DNA from: Urophycis tenuis
Lineage: Eukaryota; Chordata; Actinopteri; Gadiformes; Phycidae
Assembly (NCBI GenBank): GCA_036785325.1
Contig: JAXIVH010000041.1
Coordinates: forward strand, 1,922,001-1,986,000
DNA: 64,000 nt
Direction of reading: 5' to 3'
Part shown: positions 47,924 through 59,599 of the stretch, piece by piece
Layout of the letters: each line of letters begins with the position of its first letter
Position numbering within the stretch: the first letter of the stretch is position 1
The notes under the pieces: generated by a model
What the model was told of the DNA's origin: nothing
Database searches by the model: none
Seen by the model: the letters and a program-made list of their open reading frames with translations, nothing else
Translations under genes and position numbers: made by a program

Positions 47924-48641
47924 TGTGTGTGTGTGTGTGTTTCAATCACTTACTTGGAACGGCATAATCCCACATCGCTGTGAAGGGATGGCGTTAACCA
48001 GGTGGGCGTGCAACCCCTCGAGAGAGTTGCTGCCTCACCGGCACTTGTACTTGTTCAGCCGGATGCAGTTCTTCACAACCACCTTCACAGAGACATACAG
48101 CTGTATGCCAGGGGGGTCCTGTAACACACAACCTATTGCAAGGTCCTCATTTATGCTGGTGTCATTTTGAAATGTTACCATATACAAGTTTGAATGGTTT
48201 TGACACACGATGACTGCAGAGACAGCTGCAGGATGGCCCACGAAGCAGGACGGAGGGGGCCTGTGGCTGTGCGGGGAGGACCAGCGGTATGGGTGCTGCC
48301 GACACAGGGGGCGGGCGGGCCACAGGCTGACGCAGCAGGAGGCCTCGGCTGGAGGCGGGTGGGCGCAGGAGGCTTCGGCCGGGTGGAGGACGACAACGCA
48401 GTGGGCTGAACGGGCCGGTTGGTGGGAGTCACAGGCTCTGGCTCATCAACAAATAACCTGGAAATATAAAATACACACGTGATCAGTATTGATATTGATA
48501 TCTTTTATAAGAACACTGTTCATACCGTTTACACTTTTTATACAACTGTTTATACAATGTCCATACTGTTTATTTATTAATGTTTATCACTGAAAAATAA
48601 AGGTGACTTGGTATGACTTGTGTGCTATTTTCTTTCCACAG
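47655..48641. repeat. Satellite A higher-order spacer, copy 7
   Basis: Nearly identical to copy 1: same GT tract interrupted by atg, same ttcaatcac and ggcataatccc variants. One difference is gtcctg in place of gtcatg. Confidence 0.9.
47954..48457 (-). pseudogene. Exon-like pseudo-exon, copy 7
   Basis: 504 bp; QDPPG variant; otherwise as copy 1. Confidence 0.42.
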
Positions 48642-50515
48642 CCAACAGAACACACATGAATCAGCTTATTATTTCAACGACCCATGGGCAAATATAGTCA
48701 TGCCATACGTCGTTGGAAAGCTTAGATTTCCCCGTTTAAAATGAGCCCATCTCCGAGCAATTTGGTTGCTCACAGACAAATCTGCGTCAGGTTGACTGAA
48801 GTCTACACAGCAGCTAAAGACATACCTTCAACGTTTCAATTAACATCAATCTTTCCTTACAGAACACAAATTAATTATCTTAGTATTTCAACGACCCATG
48901 AGTCAATATAGTCTTGCCATACGCCGTTAGAAAGCTTAGATTTCCCCGCTTATAATGAGCCCATCCCCAAGCAATTTGGTTGCTCAGAGACAAAACTGTG
49001 TCAGGTTGACTGAAGTCTACCCAGCAGCTAAAAACATACCTTCAACGTTTCAATTAACATCAATCTTTCCTTACAGATCACAAATTAATTAGCTTAGTAT
49101 TTCAACGACCAATGAGTCAATATAGTCTTGCCATACGCCGTTGGAAAGCTTAGATTTCCCCGCTTAAAATGAGCCCATCCGCGAGCAGTCTGCTTGCTCA
49201 CAGACAAAACTGCGTCAGGTTGACTGAAGTCTACACAGCAGCTAAAGACATACCTTCAACGTTTCAATTAACATCAATCTTTCCTTACAGAACACAAATG
49301 AATTAGCTTAGTATTTAAACGACCCATGAGTCAATATAGTCTTGCCATACGCCGTTGGAAAGCTTAGATTTCCCCGCTTAAAATGAGCCCATCCGCGAGC
49401 AGTCTGGTTGATGACAGACTAAACTGCGTCAGGTTGACTGAAGTCTACCCAGCAGCTAAAAACATACCTTCAACGTTTCAATTAACATCAATCTTTCCTT
49501 ACAGAACACAAATTAATTAGCTTAGTATTTCAACGACCCATGAGTTAATATAGTCTTGCCATACGCCGTTGGAAAGCTTAGATTTCCCCGCTTAAAATGA
49601 GCCCATCCGCGAGCAGTCTGGTTGATAACAGACTAAACTGCACCTTCAACGTTTCAATTAACATCAATCTTTCCTTACAGATCACAAATTAATTAGCTTA
49701 GTATTTCAACGACCAATGAGTCGATATAGTCTTGCCATACGCCGTTGGAAAGCTTAGATTTCCCCGCTTAAAATGAGCCCATCCGCGAGCAGTCTGGTTG
49801 ATCACAGACTAAACTGCGTCAGGTTGAATGAAGTCTACCCAGCAGCCAAAAACATACCTTTAACGTTTCAATTAACATCAATCTTTCCTTACAGAACACA
49901 AATTAATTAGCTTAGTATTTCAACGGCCCTTTGGTGAATATAGTCTTACCATACGCCGTTGAAAAGCTTAGATTTCCCTGCTTAAAATGAGCCCATCCGC
50001 CAGCAGTCTGGTTGATCACAGACAAAACTGTGTCAGGTTGAGTGAAGTCTACCCAGCAGCTAAAAACATACCTTCAACGTTTCAATTAACATCAATCTTT
50101 CCTTACAGAACACAAATTAATTATCTTAGTATTTCAACGACCCATGAGTCAATATAGTCTTGCCATACGCCGTTGGAAAGCTTAGATTTCCCCGCTTAAA
50201 ATGAGCCCATCCCCAAGCAATTTGGTTGCTCAGAGACAAAACTGTGTCAGGTTGACTGAAGTCTACCCAGCAGCTAAAAACATACCTTCAACGTTTCAAT
50301 TAACATCAATCTTTCCTTACAGATCACAAATTAATTAGCTTAGTATTTCAACGACCAATGAGTCAATATAGTCTTGCCATACGCCGTTGGGAACCTTAGA
50401 TTTCCCCGCTTAAAATGAGCCCTTCTTCGAGCAATTTGGTTGCTCACAGACAAAACTGCGTCAGGTTGACTGAAGTCTACCCAGCAGCTAAAAACATACC
50501 TTCAACTTTTCAATT
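48642..50515 (+). repeat. Satellite A block, nine monomers, one with a 38-bp deletion
   Basis: Landmarks at 48789 and 50463 are 1674 bp apart, eight periods minus 38. The missing 38 bases lie at 49641 (gactaaactgc joins caccttcaacg directly). This is the longest A block. Confidence 0.94.
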
Positions 50516-50755
50516 CACGCGTTTTTTTTGTAATACGTGTAGCTATGATAAAGGACACATGTTTTGGCCTGTTTTATTATTCATAGTTGGCTTAACAGTA
50601 ATAGAATATTATTATATGCTATAAGTGACCAGACGTCCGAGATCAAAACTGGGAGCATAATCCCCGAGAAGGGGGAAAAAAAGGGTCAGCTATGTTTAAG
50701 TATATATATATATGTGTGTGTATATATGCGTGTGTGTGTGTGTATATATGCGCGC

Positions 50756-50786
<31 letters not shown>

Positions 50787-51484
50787 AATCACTTACTTGG
50801 AACGGCATGATCCCACATCGCTGTGAAGGGATGGCGTTAACCAGGTGGGCGTGCAACCCCTCGAGAGAGTTGCTGCCTCACCGGCACTTGTACTTGTTCA
50901 GCCGGATGCAGTTCTTCACAACCACCTTCACAGAGACATACAGCTGTATGCCAGGGGGGTCATGTAACACACAACCTATTGCAAGGTCCTCATTTATGCT
51001 GGTGTCATTTTGAAATGTTACCATATACAAGTTTGAATGGTTTTGACACACGATGACTGCAGAGACAGCTGCAGGATGGCCCACGAAGCAGGACGGAGGG
51101 GGCCTGTGGCTGTGCGGGGAGGACCAGCGGTATGGGTGCTGCCGACACAGGGGGCGGGCGGGCCACAGGCTGACGCAGCAGGAGGCCTCGGCTGGAGGCG
51201 GGTGGGCGCAGGAGGCTTCGGCCGGGTGGAGGACGACAACGCAGTGGGCTGAACGGGCCGATTGGTGGGAGTCACAGGCTCTGGCTCATCAACAAATAAC
51301 CTGGAAATATAAAATACACACGTGATCAGTATTGATATTGATATCTTTTATAAGAACACTGTTCATACCGTTTACACTTTTTATACAACTGTTTATACAA
51401 TGTCCATACTGTTTATTTATTAATGTTTATCACTGAAAAATAAAGGTGACTTGGTATGACTTGTGTGCTATTTTCTTTCCACAG
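50516..51484. repeat. Satellite A higher-order spacer, copy 8
   Basis: Same layout as copy 1; GT tract at about 50713-50783. Confidence 0.9.
50797..51300 (-). pseudogene. Exon-like pseudo-exon, copy 8
   Basis: 504 bp; HDPPG variant; private change near 51261 (gggccgatt). Confidence 0.42.
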
Positions 51485-52754
51485 CCAACAGAACACACAA
51501 GAATCAGCTTATTATTTCGACGACCCATGGGCAAATATAGTCATGCCATACGTCGTTGGAAAGCTTAGATTTCCCCGTTTAAAATGAGCCCATCTCCGAG
51601 CAATTTGGTTGCTCACAGAAAAATCTGCATCAGGTTGACTGAAGTCTACACAGCAGCTAAAGACATACCTTCAACGTTTCAATTAACATCAATCTTTCCT
51701 TACAGAACACAAATTAATTAGCTTAGTATTTCAACGACCCTTTAGTGAATATAGTCTTGCCATACGCCGTTGGAAAGCTTAGATTTCCCCGCTTAAAATG
51801 AGCCCATCCTCGAGCAGTCTGGTTGATCACAGACTAAACTGCGTCAGGTTGACTGAAGTCTACCCAGCAGCTAAAAACATACCTTCAACGTTTCAATTAA
51901 CATCAATCTTTCCTTACAGAACACAAATTAATTAGCTTAGTATTTCAACGACCCATGAGTCAATATACTCTTGCCATACGCCGTTGGAAAGCTTAGATTT
52001 CCCCGCTTAAAATGAGCCCATCCGCGAGCAGTCTGGTTGATCACAGACTAAACTGCGTCAGGTTGACTGAAGTCTACCCAGCAGCTAAAAACATACCTTC
52101 AACGTTTCAATTAAGATCAATCTTTCCTTACAGAACACAAATTAATTAGCTTAGTATTTCAAAGGCCCTTTGGTGTATATAGTCTTGCCATACGCCGTTG
52201 AAAAGCTTAGATTTCCCCGCTTATAATGAGCCCATCCCCAAGCAATTTGGTTGCTCAGAGACAAAACTGTGTCAGGTTGACTGAAGTCTACCCAGCAGCT
52301 AAAAACATACCTTCAACGTTTCAATTAACATCAATCTTTCCTTACAGAACACAAATTAATTAGCTTAGTATTTCAACGACCCATGAGTCAATATAGTCTA
52401 GCCATACGCCGTCGGAAAGCTTAGATTTCCCTGCTTAAAATGAGCCCATCCGCGAGCAGTCTGCTTGCTCACAGACAAAACTGCGTCAGGTTGACTGAAG
52501 TCTACCCAGCAGCTAAAAACATACCTTCAACGTTTCAATTAAGATCAATCTTTCAATAAAGAACAGAAATTAATTAGCTTAGTATTTCAACGACCCATGA
52601 CTCAATATAGTCTTGCCATACGCCGTTGGGAACCTTAGATTTCCCCGCTTAAAATGAGCCCATCCGCGAGCAGTCTGGTCTCTCACAGACTAAACTGCGT
52701 CAGGTTGAATGAAGTCTACCCAGCAGCTAAAAACATACCTTCAACTTTTCAATT
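51485..52754 (+). repeat. Satellite A block, six 214-bp monomers
   Basis: Landmarks at 51632 and 52702 are five exact periods apart. It contains the aagatcaatctttcaataaagaacag variant before the next spacer. Confidence 0.95.
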
Positions 52755-52994
52755 CACGCGTTTTTTTTGTAATACGTGTAGCTATGATAAAGGACACATG
52801 TTTTGGCCTGTTTTATTATTCATAGTTGGCTTAACAGTAATAGAATATTATTATATGCTATAAGTGACCAGACGTCCGAGATCAAAACTGGGAGCATAAT
52901 CCCCGAGAAGGGGGAAAAAAAGGGTCAGCTATGTTTAAGTATATATATATATGTGTGTGTATATATAAGTGTGTGTGTGTGTGTATATATGCGC

Positions 52995-53057
<63 letters not shown>

Positions 53058-53755
53058 AATCACTTACTTGGAACGGCATGATCCCACATCGCTGTGAAGG
53101 GACGGCGTTAACCAGGTGGGCGTGCAACCCCTCGAGAGAGTTGCTGCCTCGCCGGCACTTGTACTTGTTCAGCCGGATGCAGTTCTTCACAACCACCTTC
53201 ACAGAGACATACAGCTGTATGCCAGGGGGGTCCTGTAACACACAACCTATTGCAAGGTCCTCATTTATGCTGGTGTCATTTTGAAATGTTACCATATACA
53301 AGTTTGAATGGTTTTGACACACGATGACTGCAGAGACAGCTGCAGGATGGCCCACGAAGCAGGACGGAGGGGGCCTGTGGCTGTGCGGGGAGGACCAGCG
53401 GTATGGGTGCTGCCGACACAGGGGGCGGGCGGGCCACAGGCTGATGCAGCAGGAGGCCTCGGCTGGAGGCGGGTGGGCGCAGGAGGCTTCGGCCGGGTGG
53501 AGGACGACAACGCAGTGGGCTGAACGGGCCGGTTGGTGGGAGTCACAGGCTCTGGCTCATCAACAAATAACCTGGAAATATAAAATACACACGTGATCAG
53601 TATTGATATTGATATCTTTTATAAGAACACTGTTCATACCGTTTACACTTTTTATACAACTGTTTATACAATGTCCATACTGTTTATTTATTAATGTTTA
53701 TCACTGAAAAATAAAGGTGACTTGGTATGACTTGTGTGCTATTTTCTTTCCACAG
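52755..53755. repeat. Satellite A higher-order spacer, copy 9, with long GT tract
   Basis: Same layout as copy 1. The GT tract (about 52952-53054) is long as in copy 4, and ggctgatgcagc is shared with copy 4 across the B array. Confidence 0.9.
53068..53571 (-). pseudogene. Exon-like pseudo-exon, copy 9
   Basis: 504 bp; 99-codon open 3' frame; QDPPG variant; NAVPS instead of NAIPS. Confidence 0.42.
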
Positions 53756-55238
53756 CCAACAGAACACACATGAATCAGCTTATTATTTCGACGACCCATG
53801 GGCAAATATAGTCATGCCATACGTCGTTGGAAAGCTTAGATTTCCCCGTTTAAAATGAGCCCATCTCCGAGCAATTTGGTTGCTCACAGACAAATCTGCG
53901 TCAGGTTGACTGAAGTCTACACAGCAGCTAAAGACATACCTTCAACGTTTCAATTAACATCAATCTTTCCTTACAGAACACAAATTAATTAGCTTAGTAT
54001 TTCAACGACCCTTTAGTGAATATAGTCTTGCCATACGCCATTGGAAAGCTTAGATTTCCCCGCTTAAAATGAGCCCATCCGCGAGCAGTCTGGTTGATCA
54101 CAGACTAAACTGGGTCAGGTTGACTGAAGTCTACCCAGCAGCTAAAAACATACCTTCAACGTTTCAATTAACATCAATCTTTCCTTACAGAACACAAATT
54201 AATTAGCTTAGTATTTCAACGACCCATGAGTCAATATAGTCTTGCCATACGCCGTTGGAAAGCTTAGATTTCCCCGCTTAAAATGAGCCCATCCGCCAGC
54301 AGTCTGGTTGATCACAGACTAAACTGCGTCAGGTTGAATGAAGTCTACCCAGCAGCTAAAAACATACCTTCAACGTTTCAATTAACATCAATCTTTCCTT
54401 ACAGAACACAAATTAATTAGCTTAGTATTTCAACGACCCTTTGGTAAATATAGTCTTGCCATACGCCGTTGGAAAGCTTAGATTTCCCCGCTTAAAATGA
54501 GCCCATCCCCAAGCAATTTAGTTGCTCAGAGACAAAACTGCGTCAGGTTGACTGAAGTCTACCCAGCAGCTAAAAACATACCTTTAACGTTTCAATTAAC
54601 ATCAATCTTTCCTTACAGAACACAAATTAATTAGCTTAGTATTTCAACGGCCCTTTGGTGAATATAGTCTTGCCATACGCCGTTGGAAAGCTTAGATTTC
54701 CCCGCTTATAATGAGCCCATCCCCAAGCAATTTGGTTGCTCAGAGACAAAACTGTGTCAGGTTGACTGAAGTCTACCCAGCAGCTAAAAAAAAACCTTCA
54801 ACGTTTCAATTAACTTAATCTTTCCTTACAGAACACAAATTAATTAGCTTAGTATTTCAACGACCCATGAGTCAATATAGTCTAGCCATACGCCGTTGGA
54901 AAGCTTAGATTTCCCTGCTTAAAATGAGCCCATCCGCGAGCAGTCTGGTTGCTCACAGACAAAACTGCGTCAGGTTGACTGAAGTCTACCCAGCAGCTAA
55001 AAACATACCTTCAACGTTTCAATTAAGATCAATCTTTCAATAAAGAACAGAAATTAATTAGCTTAGTATTTCAACGACCCATGACTCAATATAGTCTTGC
55101 CATACGCCGTTGGGAACCTTAGATTTCCCCGCTTAAAATGAGCCCATCCGCGAGCAATTTGGTTGCTCACAGACTAAACTGCGTCAGGTTGAATGAAGTC
55201 TACCCAGCAGCTAAAAACATACCTTCAACTTTTCAATT
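53756..55238 (+). repeat. Satellite A block, seven monomers
   Basis: Landmarks at 53903 and 55186 are 1283 bp apart, six periods less one base. A poly-A variant near 54790 is shared with the last left-array monomer (12440). Confidence 0.95.
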
Positions 55239-55474
55239 CACGCGTTTTTTTTGTAATACGTGTAGCTATGATAAAGGACACATGTTTTGGCCTGTTTTAT
55301 TATTCATAGTTGGCTTAACAGTAATAGAATATTATTATATGCTATAAGTGACCAGACGTCCGAGATCAAAACTGGGAGCATAATCCCCGAGAAGGGGGAA
55401 AAAAAGGGTCAGCTATGTTTAAGTATATATATATATGTGTGTGTATATATGCGTGTGTGTGTGTGTATATATGC

Positions 55475-55509
<35 letters not shown>

Positions 55510-55519
55510 AATCACTTAC

Positions 55520-56023
55520 TTGGAACGGCATGATCCCACATCGCTGTGAAGGGATGGCGTTAACCAGGTGGGCGTGCAACCCCTCGAGAGAGTTGCTGCC
55601 TCACCGGCACTTGTACTTGTTCAGCCGGATGCAGTTCTTCACAACCACCTTCACAGAGACATACAGCTGTATGCCAGGGGGGTCATGTAACACACAACCT
55701 ATTGCAAGGTCCTCATTTATGCTGGTGTCATTTTGAAATGTTACCATATACAAGTTTGAATGGTTTTGACACACGATGACTGCAGAGACAGCTGCAGGAT
55801 GGCCCACGAAGCAGGACGGAGGGGGCCTGTGGCTGTGCGGGGAGGACCAGCGGTATGGGTGCTGCCGACACAGGGGGCGGGCGGGCCACAGGCTGACGCA
55901 GCAGGAGGCCTCGGCTGGAGGCGGGTGGGCGCAGGAGGCTTCGGCCGGGTGGAGGACGACAACGCAGTGGGCTGAACGGGCCGGTTGGTGGGAGTCACAG
56001 GCTCTGGCTCATCAACAAATAAC
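55520..56023 (-). pseudogene. Exon-like pseudo-exon, copy 10
   Basis: 504 bp; HDPPG variant; lies just upstream of the RTE insertion. Confidence 0.42.
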
Positions 56024-56154
56024 CTGGAAATATAAAATACACACGTGATCAGTATTGATATTGATATCTTTTATAAGAACACTGTTCATACCGTTTACAC
56101 TTTTTATACAACTGTTTATACAATGTCCATACTGTTTATTTATTAATGTTTATC

Positions 56155-56166
56155 ACTGAAAAATAA
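56155..56166. other. Left target-site duplication of the RTE element
   Basis: actgaaaaataa is repeated at 59547-59558 and occurs once in uninterrupted spacers. Confidence 0.93.
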
Positions 56167-59100
56167 CTCCTAAAAATGGACTCCTCCGAGAACCATCACC
56201 TTACCGTGGTGGAGGGGTTTGGGTGTCCTTATGAACCTGAGGGCTGTGTTGTCGGGAGCCTTGTGCTCCTGGTAGGGTCTCCCATGGCAAATTGGTCTCA
56301 GGCGAAGGGCCAGACAAAGAATGGTTCAAAAGGACTCTAATGAAAGAACAATTAAGAGGAGGAGAGACCCTGCCCGGAGGAAGCCCGGGGCCCCCATCTG
56401 GAGCCAGGCCCAGAAAGGGGGCCCGTCAGCGAGCGCCTGGTGGCCGGGTTTGCCACGGAGCCCGGCCGGGCATAGCCCGAAAAAGCAACGTGGCACCCCC
56501 CCCTCTCTATTCTGTGGGCCCACCACTCACAGGAAGAACCGTTGGGGTCGGGTGCATTGCCAGATGGGTGGCAGTGAAGGTCAGGGACCTCGACGGACCA
56601 GACCTGGGCAGCAAAGGCTGGCTCTGGGGACGTGGAACGTCACCTCTCTGTGGGGGAAAGAGCCGGAGGTGGTGCGGGAGGCGGAGCGCTACCAGTTAGA
56701 TCTGGTGGGGCTCTCCTCTACGCACAGTCTCGGTTCTGGAACCGTACTCCTGGATAGGGGTTGGACGCTATTCTTCTCTGGAGTTGCCCAAGGTGCGAGG
56801 CGCCGGGCGGGTGTGGGGATACTCACAAGCCCCCGGCTGAGCGCTGCTATGTTGGAGTTTACCCCGGTGGACGAGAGGGTCGCCTCCCTACGCCTACGGG
56901 TTATGGGGGGGAAAACTTTGACTGTTGTTTGTGCGTATGCACCGAACAGCAGCTCGGAGTATCCGGCCTTCTTGGAGACCCTGAATGGAGTCCTGCAGGG
57001 GGCTCCAGTAGGGGACTCCATAGTTCTGCTGGGCGACTTCAACGCGCACGTGGGCAATGATGGAGACACCTGGAGAGGCGTGATTGGGAGGAACGGCCTC
57101 CCTGATCTAAACCCGAGTGGTCGTCTGTTATTGGACTTCTGTGCTAGTCATGGACTGTCCATAACAAACACCATGTTCGAACATAAGGTTGCTCATAAGT
57201 GTACATGGTACCAGAGTACCTTAGGTCAAAGGTCGATGATCGATTTTGTAATCGTATCATCAGATCTGAGGCCGCATGTTTCGGACACTCGGGTGAAGAG
57301 AGGGGCGGAGCTGTCAACCGATCACCATCTGGTGGTTAGTTGGGTCAGGGGGTGGGGGAAGACTCGGGACAGACCTGGTAAGCCCAAACGGGTAGTGCGG
57401 GTGAACTGGGAACGTCTAGAGGAGGCCCCTGTCCGAGAGACCTTCAACTCACACCTCCGGCGGAGCTTTTCTGGCATCCCTGTGGAGGTTGGGGACATTG
57501 AACCTGAGTGGTCGATGTTCAAAGCCTCCATTGCTGAAGCTGCAGTGGGAGGCTGCGGTCTCAAGGTCTTGGGTGCATCAAGGGGCGGTAACCCTCGAAC
57601 ACCGTGGTGGACAGCGGTGGTCAGGGAAGCCGTCCGACTGAAGAAGGAGTCCTTCCGGGATATGTTATCCCAGGGGACTCCGGAGGCAGTTGCAGTGTAC
57701 CGAAGTGCCCGGAGGGCGGCGGCCTCTGCTGTGGCAGAGGCAAAGCAGCGGGTGTGGGAGGAGTTCGGAGAAGCCATGGAGAAGGACTTTCGGTCGGCGC
57801 CAAAGTGCTTCTGGCGTACTGTCCGACACCTCAGGAGGGGGAAACGGGGAACCATCCAAGCTGTTTACAGCAAGGATGGAACGCTGTTGACCTCAACTGA
57901 GGAGGTAATCGGGCGGTGGAAGGAGCATTTTGAGGAACTCCTGAACCCGACTAACGCGCCCTCTTTGGTAGAGGCAGAGCTGGAAGCTGATGGGGGATCG
58001 TCGTCAATCTCCCTGGTGGAAGTCACTGAGGTAGTCAAGCAACTCCGCAGTGGCAAAGCCCCGGGGGTTGATGAGATCCGTCCAGAAATGTTGAAGGCTT
58101 TGGGTGTGGAGGGCCTGTCGTGGATGACACGGCTCTTCAACATCGCGTGGAGGTCGGGAACAGTGCCGAGGGAGTGGCAGACGGGGGTGGTGGTCCCCCT
58201 GTTCAAAAAGGGGGACCAGAGAGTGTGTGCCAATTACAGGGGCATCACACTTCTCAGCCTCCCTGGTAAAGTCTACTCCAAGGTGCTGGAAAGGAGGGTT
58301 CGGCCGATAGTCGAACCTCAGATTGAGGAGGAACAATGCGGATTCCGCTCTGGTCGTGGAACAACGGACCAGCTCTTCACTCTTGCAAGAATCCTGGAGG
58401 GGGCCTGGGAGTATGCCCATCCGGTCTACATGTGTTTTGTAGATCTGGAGAAGGCGTATGACCGGGTTCCCCGGGAGATATTGTGGGAGGTGCTACGGGA
58501 GTATGGAGTGAGGCGGGCACTTCTCAGGGCCATCCAATCTCTGTACACCCAAAGCGAGAGTTGTGTCCGGGTTCTCGGCAGTAAGTCGGACTCGTTTCCG
58601 GTGGGGGTTGGCCTCCGCCAGGGCTGCGCTTTATCACCAATCCTGTTTGTGGTTTTCATGGACAGGATATCGAGGCGTAGTCGGGGGGAGGAGAGGTTGC
58701 AGGTCGGTGGGCTAGGGATCTCATCGCTGCTTTTTGCAGATGATGTGGTCCTGATGGCATCATCGGCCTGTGACCTTCAGCACTCACTGGATCGGTTCGC
58801 AGCCGAGTGTGAAGCGGTTGGAATGAGGATCAGCACCTCTAAATCTGAGGCCATGGCTCTCAGCAGGAAACCGGTGGATTGCCTACTCCGGGTAGGGAAT
58901 GAGTCCTTACCCCAAGTGAAGGAGTTTAAGTACCTCGGGGTCTTGTTCACGAGTGAGGGGAGGATGGAGCAGGAGATGGGCAGGAGAATCGGAGCAGCGG
59001 GGGCGGTTTTGCATTCGCTCTACCGCACCGTTGTGACGAAGAGGGAGCTGAGCCAGAAGGCGAAGCTCTCGATCTTCCGGTCTATCTTTGTTCCTACTCT

Positions 59101-59546
59101 CACCTATGGTCATGAAGGTTGGGTCATGACCGAAAGAACGAGATCGCGGGTACAAGCGGCCGAAATGGGTTTTCTCAGGAGGGTGGCGGGCGTCTCCCTT
59201 AGAGATAGGGTGAGGAGCTCAGTCATCCGGGAGAGACTCGGAGTAGAGCCGCTGCTCCTTTGCGTGGAAAGGAGCCAGTTGAGGTGGTTCGGGCATCTGA
59301 TAAGGATGCCCCCCGGGCGCCTCCCTATGGAGGTGTTCCGGGCACAACCAGCTGGGAAGAGACCACGGGGAAGACCCAGAACGAGGTGGAGAGATTATAT
59401 CTCCACACTGGCCTGGGAACGCCTCGGGATCCCCCAGTCAGAGCTGGCTGATGTGGCCTGGGAAAGGGAAGTGTGGGGTTCCTTGCTCAAACTGTTGCCC
59501 CCGCGACCCGACCCCGGATAAGCGGTAGAAAGTGAGTGAGTGAGTG
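56167..59546 (+). mobile_element. Full-length Rex3-like RTE-clade LINE
   Basis: This 3.4-kb element is flanked by a perfect 12-bp target-site duplication. It starts with ctcctaaaaatgg, then gaaccatcaccttaccgtgg, a leader I recognise from fish Rex3-type elements. It has one ORF and ends in a very short 3' UTR (agcggtagaa) with (TGAG)n. Most Rex3 copies in fish genomes are 5'-truncated, so a full-length copy with an open frame is unusual. Perfect flanks suggest a recent insertion. Confidence 0.93.
56321..59521 (+). CDS. Rex3-like RTE endonuclease/reverse transcriptase, intact
   Basis: This 1066-residue protein should mediate target-primed reverse transcription. I use the ATG at 56321; the first ~100 residues are basic and low-complexity, so the true start is uncertain. 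Residues about 103-340 are APE-endonuclease-like: LGTWNVTSL, AGVGIL, LLGDFNAHVG (237-244), DFVIVS, LSTDHHLV (331-338). The usual catalytic Glu is not evident where expected (LVGLSSTHSLGSG, 128-140). Residues about 570-830 are the reverse transcriptase: GKAPGVDEI, ANYRGITLL, CFVDLEKAYDRV with the first Asp (708), LRQGCALSPILF, LLFADDVV with the Asp pair (807-808), and FKYLGVLF downstream. The C-terminus carries LRWFGHLIRM and RPRGRPRTRWRDYI, typical of RTE/Rex3. There is no frameshift. Whether the endonuclease is active is not known. Confidence 0.93.
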   Translation: MVQKDSNERTIKRRRDPARRKPGAPIWSQAQKGGPSASAWWPGLPRSPAGHSPKKQRGTPPSLFCGPTTHRKNRWGRVHCQMGGSEGQGPRRTRPGQQRLALGTWNVTSLWGKEPEVVREAERYQLDLVGLSSTHSLGSGTVLLDRGWTLFFSGVAQGARRRAGVGILTSPRLSAAMLEFTPVDERVASLRLRVMGGKTLTVVCAYAPNSSSEYPAFLETLNGVLQGAPVGDSIVLLGDFNAHVGNDGDTWRGVIGRNGLPDLNPSGRLLLDFCASHGLSITNTMFEHKVAHKCTWYQSTLGQRSMIDFVIVSSDLRPHVSDTRVKRGAELSTDHHLVVSWVRGWGKTRDRPGKPKRVVRVNWERLEEAPVRETFNSHLRRSFSGIPVEVGDIEPEWSMFKASIAEAAVGGCGLKVLGASRGGNPRTPWWTAVVREAVRLKKESFRDMLSQGTPEAVAVYRSARRAAASAVAEAKQRVWEEFGEAMEKDFRSAPKCFWRTVRHLRRGKRGTIQAVYSKDGTLLTSTEEVIGRWKEHFEELLNPTNAPSLVEAELEADGGSSSISLVEVTEVVKQLRSGKAPGVDEIRPEMLKALGVEGLSWMTRLFNIAWRSGTVPREWQTGVVVPLFKKGDQRVCANYRGITLLSLPGKVYSKVLERRVRPIVEPQIEEEQCGFRSGRGTTDQLFTLARILEGAWEYAHPVYMCFVDLEKAYDRVPREILWEVLREYGVRRALLRAIQSLYTQSESCVRVLGSKSDSFPVGVGLRQGCALSPILFVVFMDRISRRSRGEERLQVGGLGISSLLFADDVVLMASSACDLQHSLDRFAAECEAVGMRISTSKSEAMALSRKPVDCLLRVGNESLPQVKEFKYLGVLFTSEGRMEQEMGRRIGAAGAVLHSLYRTVVTKRELSQKAKLSIFRSIFVPTLTYGHEGWVMTERTRSRVQAAEMGFLRRVAGVSLRDRVRSSVIRERLGVEPLLLCVERSQLRWFGHLIRMPPGRLPMEVFRAQPAGKRPRGRPRTRWRDYISTLAWERLGIPQSELADVAWEREVWGSLLKLLPPRPDPG

Positions 59547-59558
59547 ACTGAAAAATAA
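59547..59558. other. Right target-site duplication of the RTE element
   Basis: Second copy of actgaaaaataa, running straight into the rest of spacer 10. Confidence 0.93.
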
Positions 59559-59599
59559 AGGTGACTTGGTATGACTTGTGTTCTATTTTCTTTCCACAG

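Larger units (their letters stand above)
55239..59599. repeat. Satellite A higher-order spacer, copy 10, split by an RTE element
   Basis: The spacer runs from 55239 to 56166 and resumes at 59547. The other nine spacers are uninterrupted at this position and serve as empty sites. Confidence 0.9.
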
